Notes: generated by a model from the letters alone, not told the origin. Shown: positions 48,559 through 59,321, counted from the first letter of the stretch. The stretch is DNA of 64,000 bases from Punctularia strigosozonata HHB-11173 SS5 (GCF_000264995.1 NW_006767435.1:1450935-1514934); one strand, 5' to 3'. Numbers and translations are program-made.

Positions 48559-49745
48559 TTAGTCGGATCTGGCGTTGTTGAGGAGGCGAAGAATGTTGAG
48601 GAAGAGGTTGATGAAGTCGAGATAGAGCGAGATGGCACCCATGATGAACTCGTCGGGTGACAGGCGGGCGTTGATAATGTAGCTGTGAGAGAGCATGAGA
48701 CAGTGAATACACAGGACACGGCAAAACAAGGATCGCGACGCACGTATCGTAGACGACATAACCGGAGAAAAGGAGCGTGCCGCCAATCGCGAAGAGCAGA
48801 TCGGTGGTCTTGCTGAAGGGGAGGAAAACACCGACGAAACCAGCCATTACTATACACATGTCCCGTGTTAGTCGCTTGCAGCGGGATCTGGGCGAAGAAG
48901 TCGCTTACCGAGCGCGATAAGGCCACCGAAAAGCCAGGGACCCATACCCGAGAAATCGTACTTGCTCTGCAAGGTGAACAGGGTGAGGCCGAGGAAGACG
49001 CCGAGCGTAATCAGCAGAGCCTGTAGGACGATGACATTGTCGTAGAACGAGACCGCGACACCGAGGGTAAAGGCTTCCATCGCGGTGAAGGTGGACAGGA
49101 GGACGAAGTTCTGCAAACTAAAGGTGAGCATTGGGCCGCTTAAGAACAGGAAGCGGTGAAGCGCACAAGAGGGTGTGAGTGACGCTTCCAGTAGAGGAAA
49201 CCGAGGTTGATGATCGTTCCAAGGAGCGGGACATAGAACGACCATGGGCTGAAGAGCAAGGGAGGTTAGGCACGGATGGGAGCACGACTAATTGACACTC
49301 ACTGCGTCTGGACCCAAAAGATCGCGGACGGAGACTGTGACAGTCCACCGGAAACGATGCATGTCGCTAGCTATTCAGCCAAATCAGCAATTTAACTATT
49401 GTGTTCACCGGTAGAGGCGCGTGCAACGTACAATCTGACAGACTGGGAAGGGCTTCGCATCAGGGGCTGATCTCCGGTCTTCCAACAGCACAGCGCAGAC
49501 TCACAGAGGATAGTGTAAACCTTGCGGACAAACGCGTTCCGAACTTCTAGCGAGCTCTCGGACACGGTGACGCCGTACTTGAAGTCGTCCGGGATGTCGC
49601 CGGCGAGGGGCTGGTCGTAGATGGCGGCGCCGCTGGTGCTCGCGCGGGGTGAACCGGAGAGGAGGGGCTGGCGCGCCTCTTCTTCAATGCCGGGCTGCTT
49701 GCTCTGGTAGGACGGCGGGGGAACAGTGTACGGTGATGAACTCAT
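48559..49745 (-). CDS. Bax inhibitor-1 / lifeguard family membrane protein
   Basis: BI-1 family proteins sit in ER, Golgi or vacuole membranes and affect calcium leak and cell death; the yeast member is BXI1. Seven exons (49745-49505, 49442-49432, 49370-49303, 49248-49167, 49110-48909, 48849-48744, 48682-48559) encode 277 residues. A hydrophilic, Pro/Ser-rich N-terminus leads to DDFKYGVTVSESSLEVRNAF. Seven hydrophobic helices follow: PWSFYVPLLGTIINLGFLYW, NFVLLSTFTAMEAFTLGVAV, VLQALLITLGVFLGLTLFTL and the family tail LLFSGYVVYDTYIINARLSP, DEFIMGAISLYLDFINLFL. Exon 2 is only 11 nt (FCQI). A MITE begins only about 55 bp upstream of the ATG, so transcription must begin in or next to it. Confidence 0.93.
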
Positions 49746-49803
49746 GACGGTGGTGGATGGTCGAAGTCAAGATTGAGCGCGGTTTGCGCAGCTGGGAGAG
49801 GTA

Positions 49804-49846
49804 CAGTGTTGAATCACTCCTTGATGCACTATCACTCCTTGATGCA
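49804..49846 (+). repeat. MITE left end: terminal repeat plus second copy of its core
   Basis: The terminal repeat (49804-49828) contains ATCACTCCTTGATGCA, and the same 16 bases follow directly at 49831-49846. Its counterpart lies at 50451-50475, with the additional inverted copy at 50265-50280. Confidence 0.8.
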
Positions 49847-50475
49847 ATCGGCTCTCCCGCCTTTCACTGGCTCAGAACCCTCTTATAATTAATTCATAGT
49901 GTACCTTCATACTGTTGCAAGAATGTATCAAGTTTTCTAGTCCGTGGGGCAAATGGTCGATTTTTGAAAAATCATCGAGTGCCTGAGAATGAACATTCTG
50001 GCACATTGCGCTAAGGAGTTGGGCCCAGAACTGCTCTCAACATCGCTGGCAGTCACATTTTTTCGACTCTTCCTTATGAAACATCATCCTGGCTACATTT
50101 TTTGCTATGACACCAAGTTCCAAATCGTCGATGCCGGGTCCATAGCTTGCATTTTCAGGCTTGAACCCCATCTGAGCCCGACGCGCGTCGGCCAACTGAC
50201 CGCGCGCCAATACATTCTGTGACTCGAACAGTCACACCGGGTAACCGGAGGGATCAGTAAGCGGTGCATCAAGGAGTGATAGAGGCGACCTGGCGACCTC
50301 GTTTACAAAATGCCTCACTGACGCTGCCCTCCGGTTCGTTTTGCTCCAAAAAATATTCCTCAGGATGCTACAGCTCGCAGCTTTCATATGAGAGGCTTAC
50401 TTTGCCATGAACTGCGGTATTGCAGGTACTATGGACCCCTCTCACGTGACTGCATCAAGGAGTGATTGAACACTG
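49804..50475. mobile_element. TA-flanked miniature inverted-repeat element (Tc1/mariner-like MITE)
   Basis: The ends are 25-bp inverted repeats beginning CAGTGTT (49804-49828 and 50451-50475) with a single mismatch, each flanked by TA (49802-49803 and 50476-50477). CAGT ends and TA duplication fit Tc1/mariner-type insertion; this class is inferred. The inner 16-mer ATCACTCCTTGATGCA is repeated at 49831-49846 and, inverted, at 50265-50280, giving layered end repeats. The 672-bp interior has no transposase-like coding sequence, so it is non-autonomous. Confidence 0.75.
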
Positions 50476-50683
50476 TACTTCAAGCACCTGGACTCAGCAG
50501 ATGCTGTGCGAGCGTCTACGTCCGAGAAGGGCAGGTTGTTCGCACGATTATACATTGATTCACTTCCTGCACGTTCGCTTCTATGCAGCGCAGGTACATG
50601 TGAATGCATGACGACTGCATACATAATCACTTTCAGCACCGATGACGATGATGACATAGATAACAGAGCTGCAGCAGAACAAT

Positions 50684-50709
50684 AGGGGGACTCAAAGTTG
50701 GCGATTATG
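50684..50709 (+). repeat. Harbinger left terminal inverted repeat
   Basis: 26 bp, identical to the reverse complement of 54989-55014. Preceded by AAT (50681-50683), the left copy of the target duplication. Further GATTATG-type motifs follow within the next 70 bp. Confidence 0.92.
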
Positions 50710-50947
50710 CACTGATTATGTGTTGGATTATGCGTCGATTCTGTGTCGATTCTGGTGTCGCTACACGACTATAATCCGACTCTCAACTTTGAACCCCCCG
50801 CTACACCAGCTGATTATGTCCGTATTATGTGCGTGATTCCTTGTCTGCCGACACTTCGGCACGTCCATCGGAGCTGCAATATATTGGATCCCGAACAATG
50901 GGCTTGCCACGAGATTGAGTTAGATACCGCGTGTGTCGCTTTCCCCC

Positions 50948-52415
50948 ATGCCTCGACACTCCGTACGAGCACGAAGCATACGCGACCTCGTAGAGGGATA
51001 TACACTGCAATTGCTAGCAGAAGGCAGGTCAGAAGAGCAATCATCCTCAGATAGCTCTATGGACACCTCCGGGTCATCAGCATCGGAGTCTTCGAGCTCA
51101 TCGGGCTCATCAGAGCAGGCCGATGACTATCAGCCGCTTTCGCAGCTCTACCTTCGTGAGCTTGCAGCAATCCAGGCCTCACGGTACATGAACGAACGCG
51201 AGGCTATCATTAAAACACCCGAGAACATACAGCTTCTTCTTCACCAATACAAGGTTGATTTTCCCGATATATTCCGCAGCTTCACGGGCATATCTCCAGC
51301 CTGCTTCGACAATATCCTATGCTGCATCGGCACAGATCCTGCATTCCATAACAACTCCAACAATCCTCAGATGCCTGTGGATCAGCAATTGGCCATAGCA
51401 TTGTACCGGTTTCGTCACTTTGGCAATGCAGTGAGCGTGCTGAAGGTAGCTCTGTGGGCTGGTGTCTCTGTGGGAACCGTGATTGGGGTCACCAAGCATG
51501 TCATGGCTGCAGTTTGCGGAGACTCAGGTCTTCGCCATGGTGCTATTGCTTTCCCAGATGCAGAAGCAAAGGAGAAGGCAAAATCCTGGGTCGAGACCAT
51601 GTCATGTTCAGGATGGCGCGATGGCTGGCTTATGGTCGATGGGACTCTTATTCCCTTGTATGAGCGGCCGGCATTCTTTGGGAATACGTGGTATGACAGG
51701 AAAAGCAACTATTCTATGAACCTGCAGGTTAGTGCACTCTGAGCCCCTGCAATCACTTTACACTGACTTGTTCTCAGCTGGTGTCTACACCTGATCTCCA
51801 GATCATCGACTACAGTGTAGGGCTTCCTGGCAGTCAGCATGACTCCACTGCATGGGCAGAGACAAGAATCTATAAGGAGCACGAGAAACTCCTGAACAGT
51901 GATGAATGGGTCTGGGGTGATTCTGCATATCCCTTAGAAACATGGTGCCAGGCACCATACAAGAAGTCAGTATTACCAATATACCACGGTGTATATGACT
52001 AAAAAGGTGTTATAGGCCTGAAAGTGAGCTTGCGGAAAACAGGAAGCACAATTACTATGTTTCTAAAATCCGTGTTCGGAGCGAACACTGTGTCGGTTTC
52101 CTCAAAGGGCGCTTTTCATCACTGCGAGGCCTTCGTGTTCAAATCGACAATCCCAAGAAGATCCAGTTTGCTGCATTGTGGATACACACATGTGTTATTC
52201 TCCACGCAGTTGCGATCAAACATGAAGCTGGTACGGACTTGGCTGCAGATGAATTCTACGCTGCAGGACTTGATATCATGAGGGAAGAGGCTGGGGCGCA
52301 AGAAGAGGTGCAAGTTGCACCTTATACCATTGCAAGTAGGCATGCAGCATTACAAAGGGGACAGCAGAAACGTGAGCAGCTCAAGAGAGTTCTATTCGAG
52401 CAGCTATCACTTTGA
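50948..52415 (+). CDS. Harbinger transposase (DDE superfamily nuclease)
   Basis: It cuts and joins the transposon ends. Three exons (50948-51727, 51778-51965, 52016-52415) with 50-bp introns encode 455 residues. A Ser-rich acidic lead-in (about 30-70) precedes a helical segment, PENIQLLLHQYKVDFPDIF, and the helix-turn-helix-like block VDQQLAIALYRFRHFGNAVS then VLKVALWAGVSVGTVIGV. The DDE catalytic residues fit DGTLIPLYERP (first Asp), WGDSAYPL (second Asp) and VRSEHCVGFLKGRF (Glu). NTWYDRKSNYSMNLQ and GLPGSQHDSTAW are typical Harbinger motifs. No defects were seen. An earlier in-frame GTG exists, but ATG 50948 (MPRHSVRAR) is the natural start. Confidence 0.93.
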
Positions 52416-52550
52416 TTAGCCACAATATACTGTAGATATTATAACGAGACAGTCTATGCACAGTTCGAAGTGATGCAATGCAATCCATTACTATGTCCAT
52501 CAAGCGGGTGTGGAGGACAAGGAACTACTAAGTTATTCAGTGCAGGGGGA

Positions 52551-54615
52551 TTAAGTTGAAGGATGCGGCCACATGTCCGACATGCCAGAGTCCAATAGCA
52601 CAGGGAGATCAAACACAGCATTGTTATGACTTGGCAATGCATCCGTCATGGAAAAGCTATTCGGAGTATTCCATGAATCTGATGCAAGAATATGAGACTC
52701 GAGGTGACACGCAAACATCAAAGACGTACTATCGTGGCTCACTGACATCGCCGGATCGGACCCCAATGCGGGGTTGTTGACACTGCTGGAACTGAGACCG
52801 TGCTGGATCCGTGCAAGCTCTATCTGAGCTTGCATCATCTGCAGTTCATGCCGGCGACGGTGTTCGGACTCCTCTGCCTCGAATCTGTTCTTCTGCTGAT
52901 TGAGCTGTAGATCACGCCGTGTGCGCTCAGCCTCACGTCTGACTTTACTATCAGCCCGTGAGGCTGCTACCTCTATTCGGACGCGATGCTCAGCCTCCGA
53001 GATCTTGTCGAGACGGTCAAAAGGATTGTTCTCCTTCTTCCGTTTCGACTGAGCATCCTCGAGCTTGCCAGTCGTGGTATCCAGCTCGTCAGATTTGCGT
53101 TTGGCCGAGCCACTGTTACTGTTAACTCCAGGCGCCAACAACACTGCAGTCTCTATCTGCTTCTGATCCTGTGGCTTAGAGGTAGTTGGCGATGACAGCA
53201 CGTTATCCAAGTGGGGCGAACCCACATGAGAGTCAGTGATGGATGAGATCTCTGACCCGGGGTGGCCAGAATAAGAGCTGCTATCCCCGCTGGAGCGGCG
53301 AAAGCTCCGGTGACGAGCAGAAGGCGTCGGTATATCCTGCGGCATGGTGAGAACGAGGAATGTGCAGTAAACATCATGTCGTACCTTGTCTGCGAATGCT
53401 GCCGCTCCAGTGTCACCCGGATCGTTCCCGCTGCCCGTGCCGTACCCACCACTCAGGGTATACCCATCATCCGCGCCATACCCCCTGCCCACGCTGTACA
53501 CGTCGCCCAAGACATATCCACCATTCGTGTCGTACCCACCGCCCACGACATACCCGTTATTCGTGTCGTAGCTGTCACCCGCAACGTACCCGCCGCCAGC
53601 AAGGTGCCTGTCGCCTGTGCCGTTGCTTTCGCCGTGACCATCGCTCGTGTCGTACCTGCCACCCGCGTCACCACCACTTTCGCTCACGTTGTCACCATCG
53701 CCCGTGCCGTCACCATTTCCCGTGTCTTCGCCACCACCCCCGTCGATGTCCGAACTCGAGCCCTGGGTAATGGATCGCTTTGCATATGACCCAAGAGCGG
53801 AGAGATCCAATTTGGTGCCACTATGTGCAATCGCAGAACGATCCACAATCGGACTAGCACCCATGAGGATATTCATGCGCTTGTACCACGGGAATGCGGT
53901 CTGGATTTTATCTGTAATGCCATTAGACAGTGTACTGAGCAGCACAAAGAAGAACATACCCCATATATTCTGAAGCGTAGATCCGGGCGTGATCTCATGC
54001 TCCCGATCATCGTCGATGAGGCCTTGACCAGTCTCGGATAACATCTGACGCTGCTTTCGATATATTTTCTTGAGGCTATATCAAGAAAAGGGTCACACGT
54101 AGCTAAGATAAGAGTCAAACAAGACATACTTGGCGACACGGTTCTTGATACACGTTGAGAGGCGATCCAGGTCTTCATCCACGTACTCTTCGGTGATCCG
54201 CTGATTATTGAAGAAAATGGTGCGAGCAAGTTGTCGATAGAGCTGAGTACTGTTCTTTCCTACACCCGACACTGGGGTACCATTTGGCCCTTTGTCGAAT
54301 CCGAAGGCTTGCTTGTACGTCGAGCTAGCCTCCACGGCTGTCAACAGGCTGTCGGTAAGGTGATGGTTGGCTGGCGGCCTCCATCTGTATGCAGTTGAGC
54401 CTGTGCATGGACATAAAGAAGTTGGAATGACGGACTCGACGTCCCGCTTCTCTACATTCTCCTGCTTTTCTATCTTCTCCGCTTTCGCCTTCCTACTTCT
54501 AGTCTGCCTTGCCGGAGCAGCATTGGTCTGCAATGGCGAAACTACTTTATAGGTGTGAATATGTCGAGTCAAACACACTGCGGGACGTACCAGACTTCTT
54601 CGACTTGTTCACCAT
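52551..54615 (-). CDS. Harbinger Myb/SANT-like DNA-binding partner protein
   Basis: Harbinger elements need a second, Myb-like protein that brings the transposase to the nucleus and to the ends. Five exons (54615-54591, 54544-54130, 54075-53960, 53911-53385, 53336-52551) give 622 residues. The first exon encodes MVNKSKKS; the first acceptor (ataaag) is weak but is the one that keeps frame. A basic region TRSRKAKAEK precedes a three-helix, trihelix-like part (HHLTDSLLTAVEASSTYKQA ... STQLYRQLARTIF ... LSTCIKNRVANLKKIYRKQR ... IQTAFPWYKRM). A Gly/Asp/Tyr-rich repetitive stretch (about 190-360) is unusual. A nuclear-signal-like KRKSDELD...KRKKENN and a long Arg/Glu coiled coil follow. The frame is open throughout. 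Confidence 0.8.
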
Positions 54616-54897
54616 CTACTGAATGCGCTGGCGGCGCAATGCGGACCGTTATTGGACCGCAATCGAATCCCTAGGTTGCACCAGACGTCGTCATTACAAG
54701 TCTGTGAGTAATCGGGCATGTTCCATACGTGTATAAGTTAGACAGAAGGAATGAGGTGGAGTATAGCGTAGGTAGCCAACGTCGACGCTGATGGTGGAAG
54801 GAACGAAGGGAAGCGGAGAGCGTGCCCGTGATCGACTCATCCGAACTTTGAGACTCCGCTGTAGCGGAGCATCGTAGCAGAATCAGATTATGGGTCG

Positions 54898-54935
54898 AAT
54901 CGAGTGTAGCAGCTCTGGAGCTGCTACACTCGATT
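54898..54935. repeat. Perfect 18-bp-arm palindrome inside Harbinger right end
   Basis: The left arm AATCGAGTGTAGCAGCTC (54898-54915) and its exact complement (54918-54935) are split by only TG. A smaller hairpin, ACTCCGC/GCGGAG, lies about 45 bp to the left near 54851-54869. Both are near the right terminus and absent from the left end. Confidence 0.85.
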
Positions 54936-54988
54936 ACCCCGTAATCCGCGTCCATAATCGACTTTCTAATCGACTCCATAATCCGTCC

Positions 54989-55014
54989 CATAATCGCCAA
55001 CTTTGAGTCCCCCT
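54989..55014 (-). repeat. Harbinger right terminal inverted repeat
   Basis: 26 bp, identical in reverse complement to 50684-50709. Followed by AAT (55015-55017), the right copy of the target duplication. Several CATAATC-type motifs lie just inside it. Confidence 0.92.
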
Positions 55015-55130
55015 AATCAACACGATTATACGATGCAACGAGAGCGAGTTGTGAGTGTATCTAGCGATTATGGACATTATAATGATACAGTAAGCACGAA
55101 CGAAAAGCTCCATCCTGGTCGTCAGCATCG

Positions 55131-55898
55131 TCATGACGATGGCGGCGGTGGACCCTGGCTAGAAGACGTCGTCGACCCAGCACCGTTCGCCACGCCACCC
55201 TCTACCTTCGCTGCGCCTGCCGCTTCCGCCTCGATCTGCTGCGCGAGCTTGGCCTCGGCCTGTATTCGCTCGAGAGCGCGTACAACCTTCGACTGAAGGT
55301 AATGCGAGTACACGGGCTGCGATTTGGACTTGAGGCGCGACGAGGTTGCTGCTGAGCCTTTTTCTGGCGGAGGCGGTGGGGAGTTGGCTTTGAAGAGGTG
55401 CTCGTAGTGCTGCAAGGTCCGTCAGCCCTCTGTCTCCAGCTCGTTCCGGGAACCGAAAGCAAGGTTAGGGGGGAGGTGAGAAGGCCATAGGGAAAGGGAA
55501 CGCGAAGAGAGGAGGCACCGGAAAGGGAAGTGTACGCACTTTACTCGCAACCTCGAGCGGATCGGTTCGCTTCAAGTTGAGGATGAGCTGTGCTTCATCT
55601 AACGTCATACGGTGCTCCCGGGTGAGCTTGTCCGTTATGGACCCCGAGGTGGCGTTCGACACGCCGGCCGCGTCGCCCGCCAGGCCGCCCTCCGGTCGAT
55701 GCTTTGCATCTATCACCGTATTGCGGATCAGCATTTCGAGTTGACCTATCAATATGGGTGAAACATACTCTTGACGGCTTGCCGACCTGCCTCGTAGAAC
55801 GCCTTGCCAAGTATGCGTGCGCCTGTCGTAGCGATCTGTACGAGGACGCGAGGAGATGCCTGCCATACATTCTTGAGTATCCCTTGTAAGCTCACCAT
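55131..55898 (-). CDS. PAM16: PAM16/TIM16, J-like subunit of the mitochondrial import motor
   Basis: PAM16 binds the J-protein PAM18 at the TIM23 channel and restrains it. Three exons (55898-55769, 55709-55540, 55409-55131) give 192 residues. ASPRVLVQIATTGARILGKA then FYEAGRQAVKNAKH is the membrane-associated N-terminus. The J-like domain is KLTREHRMTLDEAQLILNLK...KHYEHLFKANSP, with DKL in place of the HPD of active J-proteins. The C-terminus has an Ala/Gly/Pro-rich tail beyond the usual ~150-residue length. The first 36 nt after the ATG begin GTGAGC and end GGCAG, so they may be a very short intron or may be read as VSLQGILKNVWQ; both keep the frame. Confidence 0.92.
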
Positions 55899-56135
55899 TC
55901 ATCAATTCGGAACAAACCATGAATACAGTCACAGCGAAGTACTGCTGTCCAGAGTCGTGTGTTATGCAAGCAAGCTGCGGGTGCAGACACGAATTCCGAC
56001 CGGCAGGAATACGCCCCGTTACGTCACGTGCGACCGTCTAAAACTTTGTGTCCGCTCACCAGGATTGGACGCGACCTCATTCCGGGGACAAGAAGCGCAC
56101 GATCTCCTATCTCTTACTAGTACACGCCCTCTATA

Positions 56136-57437
56136 ATGTCGGATCCAACGCTGCAACTCCAGGCGAAGGCCAAAAAACGCAAGCACGCCGCAGCGGACGA
56201 CGCCGAGCACACGCCCAAGAAGTCGAAGAAGGGCTCCAAGTCCAAGGACAAGAAGGAGAAGAAGAAGGACAGGGACAAGACCAAGACCCTCGCCTCCTCG
56301 TCGACGAGACTCGAAGACTCGGAGTTTGTTGTTGTGCGATCGTCATTGCGGGTGTCTATCCCACCCGTCTTCGCGGCCAACCCCCGCGCGGGCGTCAAAG
56401 AGATGCTTGACTCGATGCTCATGAGGTACGGAACCTGTCCTTCGTCTTGTATGCGTGTATGGCGTAATGAATAGTCAGATTGTGTTTCTGCGCTCCGTAG
56501 ATACGTGCCCGCCCTCGACGGCGTCGTGCTCGCGCACTCCAATCTCGCGTTTCGCACCCCGACAGCGCGGATCGTGAATGACTGCCCGTGCGCGGTGTGC
56601 GACGTAGAGTTCGACGCGACAGTGTGGAGCCCGCAGGTCGGCATGAAGCTGTGTGCGTGATCGCCCTCGCTCTCTCTCCTTGCGTACATCGTTTCGCCCC
56701 TAACATATTGGATACCTAGCTGCCCGGATAAACCTATCGTCACCGGACCACATCGCGCTCCTCGTCCACCGCACATTCAACGTATCCATCCCGCGTCATC
56801 ATATACCGACGGACAGCTGGGAATTTGAGTATGGCCCGGCAGAGAACGACCCGGAATATGGTGCGGAGGCGGGTGTGCAGGCTGAGGAGGAAGTAGGAGC
56901 GGAAGGAGAAGCAGGCGAGGAGAAAGTGGCGGAGGCCGGGAGATGGATACATTCCACGACGGGCGACCGGCTGGGGGGCAAGGACGGGATCCTGGAGTTC
57001 ACCGTTATCGGGTGGGCATTTCAGATCTCAACATTATATTTCCTCGCAACGTTGCCCATACGATACGCTACAGGTTAACGGTGGCAAACCAAATGCTCTC
57101 ACTGATCGGGTCCATACAACCGGACCCGTTCTCACCCGCGCACGTACCGCAGAATGTGCCCGCGTCATCGCAGCACAGGCCTTCTCCGTCGACTCCTCCC
57201 CCAGTGAATCCTTGGGACGAAGAGGAGGAGGGAGAGGGAGACGAAGCAGGCAATGGGTTCGACGTCGACGGGCGGCCGTTGGAGGAGTTTGCAGATGAGG
57301 AGGAGGAGAGGCTCGAGAGGGAGCGGTTGAAGGAGCAAGAGGAGGCTGCAGCGAAGGTTGCGAAGAAGGAGAAGAAAGAGAAGAAACGGAAACGTCAAGA
57401 GGAGGGGGAAGGGAGCAAGAGGAAACGGACGTCATAA
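56136..57437 (+). CDS. RPA43: RNA polymerase I subunit RPA43
   Basis: RPA43 forms the stalk of RNA polymerase I and contacts Rrn3 for rRNA gene start-up. Four exons (56136-56425, 56501-56652, 56720-57011, 57074-57437) encode 365 residues. A Lys-rich N-terminus (TPKKSKKGSKSKDKKEKKK) leads to the conserved FVVVRSSLRVSIPPVFAANP and KEMLDSMLMRYVPALDGVVL, then CPCAVCDVEFDATVWSPQVG. The OB-fold half has KLSARINLSSPDHIALLVH and RTFNVSIPRHHIP, with an acidic insertion (EAGVQAEEEVGAEGEAGEE), then DGILEFTVIG. The C-terminus is acidic and then very basic (EKKEKKRKRQEEGEGSKRKR), a likely nucleolar signal. A bidirectional promoter of about 240 bp is shared with PAM16. Confidence 0.9.
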
Positions 57438-59321
57438 TCTGTAACCGCAAGTCCGCGGTACCGTGGACTGCTATATCATGCTTTGCATCGCTTGGTCGCG
57501 GTCGTTATCAAGATGAAAAGAACGTACATGGGTGTATGGCGTATTGGCCAATGCAGGACCGTATTCTTTTCTGTGCTTTCCTGTTCGTTACTGCTACCGC
57601 TACAAGGGAAAGTTGGCCTCGTGTTGAATTGTCATGCAGTGAAACGGAGTGTGGGACACCCGCGATGGTCATATGGTAATCGGTTCTCTATTGCCGTGCA
57701 TCACTTGTACATACAGGCGGAAAAGAGGCGCAACCGCGTGTACGAGTACAGTGGGCATAGTGGACATGGAGTCACCCCATAATCTATCCGCAAGAAGAGG
57801 GTACAGAATGGAGTTACCTTAGCATCCGAACCGTTAGATAGAAGTTGACGGGCTCAAAGAGAGCTCAAGTGACCAGCTCGAATTTGTAGGAGCGAGGCCT
57901 TCTCCACTGCAGAAGATCGCTGCTTGAAGTTCATCGTCGATCAAAGATTGAACCGTACGCTGGCACGAGACCGATTCCTGACGTCGTCTTACGGCTATCT
58001 CCACCCCCTGCAGAAGAGAAGGGACAGTGTATCAGCTATCTCCGGCGCCAGTAGGAGGCAGCATGCCAAAGAAAGTTACGAGAAGGAAGTTCAGAGTCAT
58101 AGTGATCCGCAACGCCCAGATACCCAGGCTCGGTAGTCTAACATGCCATTTATGACGAGGTTGCTCATCATGAAGATTGGGAAAGGGGTTAAATCGATGG
58201 GACAGCAACTCACCAGCATGAGATCTTTTATTCAAAAGGGAGAGTAGGAATGTATTGGTGTCTTGATGTAAAGGTCAGTGTGCTGCCGATAGAACGGACG
58301 ATTACGACAGTGAAGCCGGAGAAGACGCGATAAGATTCACGTTCTGAACGCCGAGCACACCGTATCGTGAGGGCAGAATGTCGGAGCCTTCGCATCGCAT
58401 CCACCGCTGTGCGGATACCGGCGTCGTCCCGCGTCGAGGGTGCTGGAGGACGATTCTCCGTAGCGAGCGTCGTCGTCACGGAAAGAAAAACGCAGCGTCC
58501 CGTGATGTGCCGGAGCACGTTCGTACGGGCCGTGCGGCCGCAAGGAAGATCGGGAGGAGTTCAAGCGGACGGCACTGACCGGGCGTGGTGAGCCGGGAAT
58601 CAAGGAGCTGGCAGCACGGGAAAACCGAGCAGATCAGAAGCGCGAGATCAACCTCGAGAAGAGGGCGTGGGCCGGGAAAGTTAAGCCTCAGCTGTGCCCC
58701 GAAAGGCAGAGGAGACGTCCTGGTATGCGGGCGTGCGCGACGCCGTGCACATCGATACGACCGAAGGCGGTTAGATGAACGCTGATAGTAAGCCTGCAGG
58801 CGACTACCAGCAGAGAGATGTGCGGTGTGATGGTAGCCACCGGGCGCGACGGAGGCGATGAGGCGGATGTCGATGAGCGCTGATAGTCAGATGGAATAAC
58901 ATCTCGAGATACTGCCCGGGCTCTCCTCTTCGTGCTCGTCGCCGTGCACGTCCTGCTCGCCGCCGCCCCAGCCTGACAGTTTTCCCGGGAGCGCGCCGCG
59001 GACGCCCGTCGTTTGACGGTCGAACCGACGAGTCGATCGTCTTTTTTTCACGTAAGTTAGTTTCCCATTTTCTCACGGGGGGTACGATTCGTCCTTCGCG
59101 CCGAGGACGTCTTTTGCTCTCCGACCACCTTCCGTCGTCGTCGTCGTCGTCGTGCACGCACTCACCACCACCGTCATCCACAGCGACTACCGGGGACGCA
59201 CCGCTGCCGTCCCCCCGCAGCCGTGTCACATCAACCTGCCACCCACACGAGCTCCCGCCCCAGGCCCCCGCCCGCGGCCACCGCCACACTCCGGGCGAGC
59301 TCCCTCTCGCTTTTTCTCTAC
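57438..59321. other. Intergenic upstream of the coiled-coil gene
   Basis: About 1.9 kb without a recognisable gene. A short run of CGT/GTC triplets lies near 59133-59153, in the C-rich leader before the next start codon. Confidence 0.4.

Larger units (their letters stand above)
50684..55014. mobile_element. Complete PIF/Harbinger DNA transposon, 4331 bp
   Basis: Identical 26-bp terminal inverted repeats starting AGGGGGACTCAAAGTTGG lie at 50684-50709 and 54989-55014. They are bordered by a 3-bp duplication AAT (50681-50683 and 55015-55017). A 3-bp duplication and a two-protein content, DDE transposase plus Myb/SANT-like protein, define the superfamily. The two genes converge and occupy most of the element. 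Both frames are open after splicing, and the ends are identical, so insertion was probably recent and the copy may be active. Both subterminal regions carry repeated GATTATG/GGATTATG motifs. Confidence 0.93.

Noticed and set aside
49989-50222. 77-codon frame inside the MITE
   Set aside because: No transposase motif and no splice extension; the element is best treated as non-coding.
53262-53789. Plus-strand frame with repeated Val/Pro/Thr units
   Set aside because: It is the reverse reading of the Gly/Asp/Tyr repeats of the Harbinger partner protein, which fits a spliced gene on the minus strand.
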